Notes under the pieces: generated by a model
Seen by the model: only the letters and a program-made list of their open reading frames with translations
Databases searched by the model: none
Told to the model about the DNA's origin: nothing
Shown here: piece after piece, positions 36,534 to 44,431 of the stretch
How positions within the stretch are numbered: position 1 is the first letter of the stretch
How the letters are laid out: each line of letters begins with the position of its first letter
Program-made: the position numbers and the translations under genes
DNA from: Alloboseaceae bacterium BT-24-1
GTDB lineage: Bacteria; Pseudomonadota; Alphaproteobacteria; Rhizobiales; Beijerinckiaceae
Assembly (NCBI GenBank): GCA_025846845.1
Contig: JAOYTL010000017.1
Span: forward strand, 71,781 to 135,780
Length of the DNA stretch: 64,000 bases
Reading direction: 5' to 3'

Positions 36534-38065
36534 CCGCGCGCCTCCAACCTGACGGAAGCGGGTGGCGAGGCCTTCGCCGCCATGTACTCATCGAGCGCCC
36601 GGCGCTGCTCGGACGAAAAGCGCAGGCCGAGCTTGCTGCGCCGGAACAGCACGTCCTCGGAGCTGGCGGCCCATTCCTGATTCATCAGCCAGGAAACCTC
36701 GCGCTCGGTGAGATCGGCGCCGAAGACGCGGCCGAGATCGGCCATCGCCTTGGCGCCTTCGAGCAGGGTCTCGGCGCGGGTGCCATAGGCGCGGGCGAGC
36801 CGGCGCGCCAGCTTGCGGTCGAGCCAGGGGCGGGGGGCAGAGATGCGCTCGACCAGTCCCTCGAACCCCTCGACCGGAAAATCGCCGCCGGGCAGATGCG
36901 CCGTGGCCGTCCAGGGGGCAGCCCGCAGCGCCGGAACAGCGGCGGACAGTTTCTCGACCGCCGCCTCGGCGAGGCGGCGCGCCGTGGTGATCTTGCCGCC
37001 GAAGACCGAGAGCAGCGGCGCGGAGCCCGCCGGCTCGTCCAGCGTCAGCACATAGTCGCGCGTCGCCTCCTGCGCCTTGCTGGCGCCGTCGTCATAGAGC
37101 GGGCGCACGCCGGAATAGGTCCAGACCACGTCGTCGCGCTTGATCGGCTTGCGGAAATACTCGCTCGCCGCGGCGCAGAGATAGGCGATCTCGTCCTCGC
37201 TGGCGGCGACCTTGGCGGGATCGCCCTGGTAGTCCTTGTCGGTGGTGCCGATCAGAGTGAGGTCGTACTCATAGGGGATGGCGAAGATGATGCGGCCGTC
37301 GGCGTTCTGGAAGATGTAGCAGCGCTCGTGCTCGAACAAGCGCGGCACCACGATATGGCTGCCCTGGACCAGGCGCACCGCAGCCGGGCGGTTGCTGGCG
37401 ACGATACCGTTCAGCACGTCCGCGACCCAGGGGCCGGCGGCATTGACGAGCACACGCGCGCTGGTCTCGGCCCGGGTCCCGTCCGCGGCTTCCGTGGCGA
37501 CCACCCAGACATCGCCCTGGCGGCGCGCGCCGATGACCTTGGTCCGCGGCAGGATCGAAGCGCCGTGCTCGGCGGCGTCGCGGGCGTTGAGCACGACGAG
37601 GCGGGCATCCTCGACCCAGCAATCGGAGTATTCGAAGGCGCGGTCGAAGCGCGGCTGCAAGGGCTCGCCAGCGGCGTCGCGCCGAAGGTCGAGCGAGCGC
37701 GTCGGCGGCAGCAGGCGGCGCCCGCCAAGATGATCGTAGAGGAAGAGTCCGAGGCGCAGCATCCACCAGGGCCGCAGGCCGGCGTGATGCGGCAGCACGA
37801 AGCGCAAGGGCCGGATGATATGCGGCGCGGCGCGCCACATCACCTCGCGCTCGGTCAGCGCCTCGCGCACCAGCCGGAATTCGTAGTGCTCGAGATAACG
37901 CAGCCCGCCATGGATCAGCTTGGTCGAGGCCGAGGAGGTCGCGCTGGCGAGATCGCCCTGTTCGAACAGTACCACCGAGGCTCCGCGCCCGGCCGCATCG
38001 CGCGCGATGCCGCAGCCGTTTACGCCGCCGCCGATGATGGCGATGTCGAACACCGGAGCCGTCAC
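36530..38065 (-). CDS. glpD: FAD-dependent glycerol-3-phosphate dehydrogenase
   Basis: A 511-residue aerobic glycerol-3-phosphate dehydrogenase that oxidises G3P to dihydroxyacetone phosphate and feeds electrons to quinones at the inner membrane. The N-terminal dinucleotide-binding motif FDIAIIGGGVNGCGIARDAA is followed by LFEQGDLASATSSASTKLIH, the GlpD flavin-site signature, and the length is normal. It is directly followed by the glycerol transporter ATPase gene and preceded by glpR with a 99-base gap holding a likely operator. Glycerol kinase is not in this window. Confidence 0.95.
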   Translation of the reverse strand: MTAPVFDIAIIGGGVNGCGIARDAAGRGASVVLFEQGDLASATSSASTKLIHGGLRYLEHYEFRLVREALTEREVMWRAAPHIIRPLRFVLPHHAGLRPWWMLRLGLFLYDHLGGRRLLPPTRSLDLRRDAAGEPLQPRFDRAFEYSDCWVEDARLVVLNARDAAEHGASILPRTKVIGARRQGDVWVVATEAADGTRAETSARVLVNAAGPWVADVLNGIVASNRPAAVRLVQGSHIVVPRLFEHERCYIFQNADGRIIFAIPYEYDLTLIGTTDKDYQGDPAKVAASEDEIAYLCAAASEYFRKPIKRDDVVWTYSGVRPLYDDGASKAQEATRDYVLTLDEPAGSAPLLSVFGGKITTARRLAEAAVEKLSAAVPALRAAPWTATAHLPGGDFPVEGFEGLVERISAPRPWLDRKLARRLARAYGTRAETLLEGAKAMADLGRVFGADLTEREVSWLMNQEWAASSEDVLFRRSKLGLRFSSEQRRALDEYMAAKASPPASVRLEARG

Positions 38066-38140
38066 GCATTCCTCCCGCAGGCGGCCCTATGGGCGCCTCT
38101 TCAACGTACGGTAGAGCGTGATTTTCTTGCGTGCAACGGC

Positions 38141-38162
38141 AAAACGAAAGTGAAAGTGAAAA
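38141..38162. promoter_or_regulatory. Probable GlpR operator between glpR and glpD
   Basis: A tandem purine array, AAAACGAAAGTGAAAGTGAAAA (three GAAA-type repeats at six-base spacing), lies in the short glpR-glpD gap, just after the glpR stop codon. On the coding strand it reads as repeated TTTCAC/TTTCG hexamers. DeoR-family regulators commonly bind tandem TTTC-type repeats, so this is likely the GlpR site controlling glpD and the transporter. Confidence 0.55.
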
Positions 38163-38164
38163 TT

Positions 38165-38968
38165 CTAGGTTTCGCTTTCGATGCGCAAGGCTGCGTCGGC
38201 CAGCGTTTCGGTTTCGACCACGGTGATGTCCTCGCTGCGGCAGAGTTCGCGCAAGGGCGGCGGATCGAGCCGGTCGGTGACGAAGACATCGACATCGCGC
38301 AGGTGGCCGATGCGCACCGGGGCGGAGCGCTCGAACTTGGTGCTGTCGGCGACGAGCAGGCATTGCCGGGCGTTTTCGATGATCGCCTGCGAGACCCGGA
38401 CCTCGCGATAGTCGAAATCGAGCAGCGCGCCCTCCTCGTCGATGGCGGAGGTGCCGATCACCGCATAGTCGACCTTGAACTGGCGGATCAGGTCGACAGC
38501 GGCAGCGCCGATGACGCCGCCATCGGAGCGTCGCACCGGCCCGCCGGCGACAATCACCTCGATATTCTCATGCGGGTAGAGCAGCGTCGCGACATGCAGG
38601 TTGTTGGTGATGACGAGCAGGCCGTGATGGTCGGTGAGCGCGCGCGCCACCTCTTCCGTGGTCGTCCCGATATTGATGAAGAGCGAGGCGTCGTTCGGGA
38701 TCAGTGCTGCCGCGGCCCGTCCGATCGCCGCCTTCTCGTCGCGGGCGATGAAGCGGCGCGCCTCATAGGCGAGGTTTTCGACGCCCGACGCCACGACCGC
38801 CCCGCCATGGATGCGCGACATGATGCGCTGGTCGCAGAGCTGGTTCAGATCCTTGCGGATCGTTTGGGCGCTGACCTCGTAGCGCGCCGCCAGCTCCTCG
38901 ACATTGACGCGCCCCTGCGCCCTGGCCAGCGCCACGATCTCGCGCTGGCGTGGCGTGATGGTCTCCAT
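38165..38968 (-). CDS. glpR: DeoR-family glycerol operon repressor
   Basis: A 267-residue DeoR/GlpR-family regulator. The N-terminal helix-turn-helix reads ITPRQREIVALARAQGRVNV, then YEVSAQTIRKDLNQLCDQ, with the conserved TIRKDL recognition helix. The C-terminal sugar-phosphate sensing domain has ANDASLFINIGTTTEEVARAL-like elements and VVAGGPVRRSDGGVIG. ATG 38968 has GAGGAG at a good distance; the longer frame does not. It lies upstream of glpD on the same strand. G3P is the expected inducer by analogy with GlpR proteins. Confidence 0.92.
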   Translation of the reverse strand: METITPRQREIVALARAQGRVNVEELAARYEVSAQTIRKDLNQLCDQRIMSRIHGGAVVASGVENLAYEARRFIARDEKAAIGRAAAALIPNDASLFINIGTTTEEVARALTDHHGLLVITNNLHVATLLYPHENIEVIVAGGPVRRSDGGVIGAAAVDLIRQFKVDYAVIGTSAIDEEGALLDFDYREVRVSQAIIENARQCLLVADSTKFERSAPVRIGHLRDVDVFVTDRLDPPPLRELCRSEDITVVETETLADAALRIESET

Positions 38969-39087
38969 GTCCGGCTCCTCGTGACGTGGCGCCAAGCTGA
39001 CCGCGCCGGCCGGCAGCGTCAACCGCATATCATTCGGCGGCTAAGCATTTCCGCGCCCTCACGGCTGGTGGCGCCGGCCGGACGACC

Positions 39088-39112
39088 TGTCAAAAGACAT
39101 GTGTGTTTGACA
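39088..39112. promoter_or_regulatory. Inverted repeat upstream of the HWE kinase gene
   Basis: TGTCAAA (39088-39094) and TTTGACA (39106-39112) are exact inverted arms separated by 11 bases, 57 bases before the kinase start. The right arm also forms a consensus -35 hexamer TTGACA, but no clear -10 follows at 17 bases. It is a candidate regulator site in the glpR/kinase divergent region. Confidence 0.45.
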
Positions 39113-39168
39113 GACACTGCGCTAGCGGTCGAACTGTGCCGCCTCACTCTTGACCCGAAAGCCTGCCC

Positions 39169-40143
39169 GTGCCGACACAGCTCGACAAGGATGTCCGTTT
39201 CCTGAACGCCGTGCTCTCGGCCTCGGACGACTGCATCAAGGTCATCGGCCTCGACGGCAGACTCGAATTCATGAGCGAAGGCGGCCAGCGTGTGATGGAG
39301 GTCCAGGATTTCGCGAAGATCCGCGGCTGCCCCTGGTTGCAGTTCTGGGAGGGAGCCGGCAATGTCGAGGCCCAGGCGGCATTGGCCGCGGCGCGGGCCG
39401 GCAAGAGTTACCGCTTCCAGGGCCCGGCCAATACCGCTGCGGGCAATCCGCGCTATTGGGACGTACAGGTCTCGCCGATCATCGCATCCGACGGCAAGCC
39501 GGAAGCCATTCTCTCGGTCTCGCGCGACATTACCGCATTGCGGGCCGGCGAAGAGCGTTACCAGCTGCTCGCTGCCGAGCTGAACCATCGCATCAAGAAC
39601 CTGCTCGCCATGGTCTCGGGCATCGTCAACCAGTCGCTGCGCGGCCAGGATGAGCCGCTCGACATGGTGAAACGGCGCCTGTCCGACCGGTTGCAGGCGC
39701 TGGCGGCGGCGCAGGACGTGCTGATGATGGCGAGCCGCCATGGCGCCGATCTCCGGCAGCTGGTCGAGGTCGTTCTGGCGCCGCATCGTTCCGGCGAGCG
39801 CATCGCCTTCGACGGCCCGTCGGTGACGCTGTCCTCGAAATGCGCGCTCGCGATGGCGCTCGCCTTGCACGAGCTCGGCACCAATGCGGTGAAATACGGC
39901 GCGCTCTCGCAGGATGGCGGGCATGTCGACGTCTCGTGGCGCAATGAGGGCGGCGAATTCCACTTCTGCTGGCAGGAAAGCGGTGGACCTCGCGTGACGG
40001 CGCCGCAGCGACGCGGCTTCGGCTCGCAGATGATCGAGAAGGTGCTCGGCGGCTATCTCGGCGGCACTGCGCGGATCGATTTCGCGCCCGACGGGATCGT
40101 GCTGTCGCTTGATGCGCCGACCGCGGCTCTGGCTGAAGGCTAG
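39169..40143 (+). CDS. PAS-domain HWE-family sensor histidine kinase
   Basis: A 324-residue cytoplasmic kinase without membrane segments. The N-terminal PAS domain (about 8-125) has DDCIKVIGLDGRLEFMSEGG and ends ILSVSRDITALRAGE. The phosphoacceptor His140 lies in ELNHRIKNLLAMVSG. The ATPase region has LALHELGTNAVKYGALS with Asn239, plus His234 and the W268-Q-E270 motif that define the HWE family common in rhizobia. Family members signal in light, stress or general stress-response pathways. No response regulator gene is adjacent. The start is GTG. The stop codon lies in a hairpin repeat. Confidence 0.92.
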   Translation: MPTQLDKDVRFLNAVLSASDDCIKVIGLDGRLEFMSEGGQRVMEVQDFAKIRGCPWLQFWEGAGNVEAQAALAAARAGKSYRFQGPANTAAGNPRYWDVQVSPIIASDGKPEAILSVSRDITALRAGEERYQLLAAELNHRIKNLLAMVSGIVNQSLRGQDEPLDMVKRRLSDRLQALAAAQDVLMMASRHGADLRQLVEVVLAPHRSGERIAFDGPSVTLSSKCALAMALALHELGTNAVKYGALSQDGGHVDVSWRNEGGEFHFCWQESGGPRVTAPQRRGFGSQMIEKVLGGYLGGTARIDFAPDGIVLSLDAPTAALAEG

Positions 40144-40241
40144 GGCATTTCCGCGCTTCTTCGAATTGCTGAAATGCCCTAGCCGCTTGCTTCATCGCAT
40201 TTTCTTCACGCGAACCGGTGTCCACTTCGCTCGAAAATGCG
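40142..40241. repeat. Two adjacent palindromic intergenic repeats
   Basis: First unit: AGGGCATTTC (40142-40151) and GAAATGCCCT (40171-40180). Second unit: CGCATTTTC (40196-40204) and GAAAATGCG (40233-40241), enclosing ACGCGAACCGGTGTCCACTT. The second closely resembles a repeat very widespread in rhizobial genomes (RIME-like; recognised from memory). The units fill the gap between the convergent kinase and acyltransferase genes and could act as a bidirectional transcript end. Confidence 0.7.
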
Positions 40242-41330
40242 CTAGGCACGATCGAGGGACAGTGCGCGCTTGTTGCGGCGATGAAGGGCGATCCAGGAGC
40301 CCAGTCTTTGCTCGATCAGCCGGTGTACGCCTATCCCGACGGCGATGCTGACGAGAATGCCGAGCAACCGAACACCTTCGATGCCCATCCAGGCGATAGA
40401 AAGATGCGGTAGCAGCTTTCCGGCGATCGACAGCACGAACCAGTGCGAAAGGTAAATACTGAACGAAGCGTCTCCGATGACGCGCCCCGGCCATGCAAAT
40501 CCCGGGTTTGCCTGGAAGTAGGGTTCGAGGCGCATCACTGCGACCATGATCAGGCCCGACAGGGCCATCCTCAGTGCACAGGCCGCCTCGCGCTCGGGCA
40601 GTATTCTCGACAGGCAGAGCATCACGACGATAGCCGCCGCGGCGAAGGCGCCGCTCGATCGGCCCGGCTGCGCATCGCGGCAGTGCAGCAGCCAGCCGAA
40701 TCCGAAGGCCGCCATGAAAGGATTGATCATCTCGAAGACCACCATGCCGCCGCTGGGGTTGGCGGCGATGGCGAAGCCCACGAGCCCAAAGGCCACCAGA
40801 AGCCAGCCAAGCCTGCTCTTTGCCGCCTCGATCACCCCGGTCGCCATGGCGGCGGCCACCATCAGATAGAACACCAGCTCCATTTCGAGCGTCCATCCGA
40901 GGGGCAGCAACGGCAACGCCGCTTGAGGAAGGGCCAGAAACGAGAAAAAGATGAATAGAAAGCCGTTCTCGGCTCTGGCACTGAGCTCCAAACTCGGATT
41001 CGCGATGTACGCGGCGATCATAAGCAGCGTAAATATAAAGTATAAAGGGTATATCTTGTAAGCTCTCGTTAACAAGAATTGCGTAGGGCTCGATAGTTTA
41101 ATGACCTGTAGTGAGATCGAATACCCGGACAGCATGAAAAACAGCTCGACGCCGAAACCGCCGAGAAGATTATAGGCTGCGGAGCGGGCGATCTCCGCAT
41201 CGTTCCATACGTGTTTCACGATGAGGTCGGTGTGCCAGGCGACCACGGATATCGCGGCGATCGCTCTCAGCCACTGGATATCCGCGCGTCTGTGCGGGGA
41301 CGATGCGGCAGATCCGCTCAACTCGGCCAT
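40242..41330 (-). CDS. Acyltransferase-3 family membrane protein (OafA-like)
   Basis: A 362-residue integral membrane protein with about ten hydrophobic helices. The N-terminal DIQWLRAIAAISVVAWHTD matches the conserved RxxAxxxVxxxH region of acyltransferase-3 proteins, including the essential histidine. GFGVELFFMLSGYSISLQV and LGWTLEMELVFYLMV are also characteristic. Family members O-acylate surface polysaccharides or lipids from acyl-CoA. The C-terminal SFSIYLSHWFVLSIAGKLL is typical. It has no obvious operon partners; the upstream 700 bases hold no clear gene. Confidence 0.9.
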   Translation of the reverse strand: MAELSGSAASSPHRRADIQWLRAIAAISVVAWHTDLIVKHVWNDAEIARSAAYNLLGGFGVELFFMLSGYSISLQVIKLSSPTQFLLTRAYKIYPLYFIFTLLMIAAYIANPSLELSARAENGFLFIFFSFLALPQAALPLLPLGWTLEMELVFYLMVAAAMATGVIEAAKSRLGWLLVAFGLVGFAIAANPSGGMVVFEMINPFMAAFGFGWLLHCRDAQPGRSSGAFAAAAIVVMLCLSRILPEREAACALRMALSGLIMVAVMRLEPYFQANPGFAWPGRVIGDASFSIYLSHWFVLSIAGKLLPHLSIAWMGIEGVRLLGILVSIAVGIGVHRLIEQRLGSWIALHRRNKRALSLDRA

Positions 41331-42034
41331 CCTTCTGCTCGATAGGGTCGAGTGGCCAAGCGAGACATCTGAGACGCCCCCGGGATCGCGTCAACGCGGA
41401 TCGCAGGCGCGCCCCGGCTCGGCAGCGGATCAGGTCTCACCTCGTCTCCGGCATCGGCCGAAGCGCTCGATTTCACGACGATCGCGGCCGCAACGGCAAC
41501 ACCAGCGCGATACGCCAGGGTGGCGGCGGGAAGGTCGACGGCGTGCCAGGGAGATGTCGCAACCGCGATCGCCGGGAGGGCCGCCTCCGCGACCGGAGCT
41601 CCAATATCGCGACACGGGTTGCGTCCTGGCACGTTCACTGTCTCGACCGCATGGCGCCCTGGCGTGAAGTCCCGCCTGCGGTCGCAGCGAATCGCAGCGA
41701 GCTTCGCCTCGTCAGGGACCTCTGCAGCGACCGGGCAGGTAGCAGGAACGAGCGCATGACCGTCTCACGATAGCGACCTGTCGAGACTATATCAGTCGAA
41801 TCGGCAAGGGATTGGCATGCATCGGAAGTAACACCGTCGTTCGCCTGTCGATGCCCCGTGCCAAATCGCGCCGTAGAAGCTGACGGTCGGCGAAACGGAG
41901 GTACCCTTCTCGCCAACTCCGCCGATCAGGTCGTTTTGCTGCCGACGCGTCGCACCAACCGGAGGACCGGCAGGCGCGCGCTCGAGGTCGCATGGGCATT
42001 GACCTGATCCATCGGAGGCTCGCAGCGATGGTGA
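41331..42034. other. 704-base region without a convincing gene
   Basis: Several open frames of 60-156 codons exist on both strands, but none has a recognisable domain or clear ribosome binding site, and they overlap one another. Base composition is less regular than in neighbouring genes. It may hold promoter sequence for the acyltransferase and remnants of degraded genes. I see no tRNA, IS end or strong repeat here. Confidence 0.5.
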
Positions 42035-43333
42035 CTAGGACGAGATTGTCCGGCTCTCGGATGCCTGGCCTCTCGCAATGGCCCGCGTCGCCTCGATCGG
42101 CATCGCCTTCAGCGTCGCGGCCCAGAAGACCAGCGCGATCGCAGCGATGCCTGCGCCGAGCAGGCTGACGCCGGTCCAGCCAGCCCAGGCATAGACCAGC
42201 GTCGAGCTCGATGAGCCGAACGCGCTGCCGATCGAATAGAACACCATGTAGCCGGCGGTCAGCCGGCTCTGCGCCTCCGGCCGGACCCGGTAGATCATCG
42301 CCTGGTTGGTGACGTGCACCGCCTGCAGGCCGAAATCGAGGATCAGCACGCCGGCGATCAGGAACAGGATCGACTGCGGCAACAAGCCGATCGGCAGCCA
42401 GGCGAACAGCATCAGCCCAAGCGCGATGCCGGTGAGGCGCTGGCCATGGCCGCGATCGGTCCAGGCGCCGGCTCGCGATGCGCCCAGCGCTCCCGCCGCA
42501 CCGGCGAGGCCGAACAGGCCGATCGCCGTATGCGACAGCGAGAAGGGCGGGGCAGCGAGCGGCAGCACCAGCGGCGTCAGCAAGATGGTGACGTCGGCGA
42601 AGATCAGCATGGCGATGATCGCGCGGATACGCAGCACACGCTCCTGCCGGAACAGGGCGAAGAGCGAGCCGATAAGGCGTGGATAGGAAAGTCGCGTCGC
42701 CGGCTTGCGCTCAGGCGGCAGCGCCTTGAACAGGACCACAGCGATGACGAGTGTCGCCGCCGCTGACAGAACGTAGACCGCGCGCCAGCCCGAAAGATCG
42801 GCCATCGCGCCGGCGATGGCGCGGGCCAACAGGATGCCGAGGACGATCCCGCTCGTCACCGCGCCGACCACCTGGCCGCGCTCCTCCGGCCGCGCCAGGC
42901 TCGCGGCATAGGCGACGAAAGCCTGCGTCACGACAGCAAGGAAGCCCATCGCCGCCATCGCCGCGAGCAGCATCGCGCCGGAGACTGAAAGCGCGACGCC
43001 AATCAGCGCCGCGACCGAGAGCAGGGATTGCAGTACGACGAGCTTGCGACGGTCGACGAGGTCGCCGAGCGGCACCAAAAGGATCAGCCCGAGCCCGTAA
43101 CCGAGCTGCGTCGCGCCGACGACCAAGCCGACCGTTGCCCGCGACAGCTTGAGATCATCGGCGATGATGTCGAGCAGCGGATGGGCGAAATAGGCGTTGG
43201 CGACGGCAAGCCCGCTCGCCACGGCAAAGAGCAGGATCATGCCGGCCGAGAGCGGCGCAGCCGCGGGAGGAGGCAATGGATGTGCGGCAGCGCTTGCGGC
43301 GCCGGCCGGCGCCGCCTCGGGATCCAGTCGCAT
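42035..43333 (-). CDS. MFS transporter, HxlR-controlled efflux candidate
   Basis: A 432-residue major facilitator protein with 12 predicted helices after a roughly 30-residue Ala/Pro-rich cytoplasmic leader. Typical loops are the motif-A-like GLILLVPLGDLVDRRKLVVL after helix 2 and ASLARPEERGQVVGAVTSG before helix 5. It resembles drug- or metabolite-efflux permeases with unknown substrate. GGAGG precedes the start at 43333. It is divergent from an HxlR regulator with a perfect palindrome in the gap, so expression is probably induced by the compound or stress sensed by that regulator. Confidence 0.9.
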   Translation of the reverse strand: MRLDPEAAPAGAASAAAHPLPPPAAAPLSAGMILLFAVASGLAVANAYFAHPLLDIIADDLKLSRATVGLVVGATQLGYGLGLILLVPLGDLVDRRKLVVLQSLLSVAALIGVALSVSGAMLLAAMAAMGFLAVVTQAFVAYAASLARPEERGQVVGAVTSGIVLGILLARAIAGAMADLSGWRAVYVLSAAATLVIAVVLFKALPPERKPATRLSYPRLIGSLFALFRQERVLRIRAIIAMLIFADVTILLTPLVLPLAAPPFSLSHTAIGLFGLAGAAGALGASRAGAWTDRGHGQRLTGIALGLMLFAWLPIGLLPQSILFLIAGVLILDFGLQAVHVTNQAMIYRVRPEAQSRLTAGYMVFYSIGSAFGSSSSTLVYAWAGWTGVSLLGAGIAAIALVFWAATLKAMPIEATRAIARGQASESRTISS

Positions 43334-43351
43334 GGGGCAAGCCTCCGTTAG

Positions 43352-43374
43352 ATGAGTTTCATTATGAAACTCAT
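43352..43374. promoter_or_regulatory. Perfect HxlR-type operator palindrome
   Basis: ATGAGTTTCAT (43352-43362) and ATGAAACTCAT (43364-43374) are exact 11-bp inverted arms around a single T. The palindrome lies 18 bases upstream of the MFS start and 74 before the hxlR-type start, in their shared promoter region. Its symmetry and position make it a strong operator candidate. Confidence 0.75.
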
Positions 43375-43448
43375 TGCGGAATAGCAGTCACGGTTTTATC
43401 TTGCAACTGATTGCCGTTCACGGAGCCTTGAGGAGAGCCTCGCAGCCG

Positions 43449-43901
43449 ATGGTCAAGCGCCGCAGTCTGGTGAGCGATTACTGCCCGAGCGCGCGGGCGC
43501 TCGATGCGATCGGCGACTGGTGGTCGCTGCTGATCGTGCGCGACGCCTTCGACGGCATGACCCGCTTCAGCGAGTTCCAGAAGAGCCTCGGCATCGCCCG
43601 CAACATCCTGTCCGAGCGGCTGCGCACGCTGACGGCGCGCGGCATCCTGGAAACCGTTCCGGCCGCAGCCGGTGGCATCAGGCTTGAATATCGGTTGACC
43701 GCCAAGGGACGCGACCTCTTCCCGGTCATGGTGGCGCTCCGGCAATGGGGTGAGCAGCATCTGTTCGCGCCGGGCGAGAGGCATTCGTCGCTGATCGAGC
43801 GCGACAGCGGCCGCAAGGTCACGCTGACCGTGCAGACCGAGGACGGCCGGCCGATCGATGCGGATGGAGCGATGATCCTGAAGGTGCCGGAGACGGGTTG
43901 A
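43449..43901 (+). CDS. HxlR-family transcriptional regulator
   Basis: A 150-residue winged-helix regulator. The opening LVSDYCPSARALDAIGDWWS contains the conserved Cys of HxlR proteins, followed by LLIVRDAFDGMTRFSEFQKS, LGIARNILSERLRTL and GGIRLEYRLTAKGRDLFPVM. HxlR regulators often sense electrophiles or oxidants through that cysteine. I chose ATG 43449; a GAGGAG lies somewhat far upstream and an in-frame start at 43374 would fall in the palindrome. It is divergent from the MFS gene it most likely controls. Confidence 0.88.
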   Translation: MVKRRSLVSDYCPSARALDAIGDWWSLLIVRDAFDGMTRFSEFQKSLGIARNILSERLRTLTARGILETVPAAAGGIRLEYRLTAKGRDLFPVMVALRQWGEQHLFAPGERHSSLIERDSGRKVTLTVQTEDGRPIDADGAMILKVPETG

Positions 43902-43902
43902 G

Positions 43903-44277
43903 CTATTTCAGCCAGAGCCTGAGCGGTATCTTTCCGGCCTTGCCGCAGTCGGCGAAGGCGACGCCGTCCTCGGCCAAAGTGCCGGACACGGCGCAACTGT
44001 CCTCGCCGATCGTCAGCGTCGCGGCGTAGTGCCGTCCGTCGCGACGCAGGCTGAGCGTGCCGGATTTCTCCAGCGCCTCGCCGGGGCCGCAGATGGCGAG
44101 ATGCTTCAGGGTGACCGGGCCGGTGAAATCGCGCTTGCGCCAGGAACGGGCTGATGGCGTTTCCGCGAGAGCCGCCGTTACCGCCCACTCACCCACATAG
44201 CCATAGCGGCCGCTCAGCTCGAGCGCCTGGGCTGCCGTCGGCATCAGAAGGAGAGGCAGGAGCAAATGCGCACGCAT
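43903..44277 (-). CDS. Hypothetical small periplasmic protein
   Basis: A 124-residue protein with a clear signal peptide (MRAHLLLPLLLMPTAAQA). The mature domain is compact with three cysteines (in HLAICGPG, GEDSCAVSG and FADCGKAG), two of which could form a disulfide. I do not recognise a family. It ends one base from the convergent hxlR-type gene. It might be an envelope or secreted factor; nothing in the sequence suggests an enzymatic role. Confidence 0.68.
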   Translation of the reverse strand: MRAHLLLPLLLMPTAAQALELSGRYGYVGEWAVTAALAETPSARSWRKRDFTGPVTLKHLAICGPGEALEKSGTLSLRRDGRHYAATLTIGEDSCAVSGTLAEDGVAFADCGKAGKIPLRLWLK

Positions 44278-44431
44278 GGGCCCTCGCAGTAGAGGAGGCC
44301 ATGCTAGCCCCGCTCGATGCCCGGAGCCAGCGTGAGCTGCGCCCACTTCGCGGCGGCCTTGCGTCCCCGACTCTGGCGCATGGCGGGCCCTGGCTGTAAT
44401 CTTCGGTATTCCCTGCACACAGGACGGACAC

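Noticed and set aside
36500..39205. A 901-codon open frame on the plus strand across glpD and glpR
   Set aside because: It is antisense to two well-recognised genes, has no domain and crosses their promoter and operator region.
41318..41638. A 106-codon minus-strand frame in the gap upstream of the acyltransferase
   Set aside because: It has no domain, no clear ribosome binding site and overlaps other equal-quality frames, so it is not supported as a gene.
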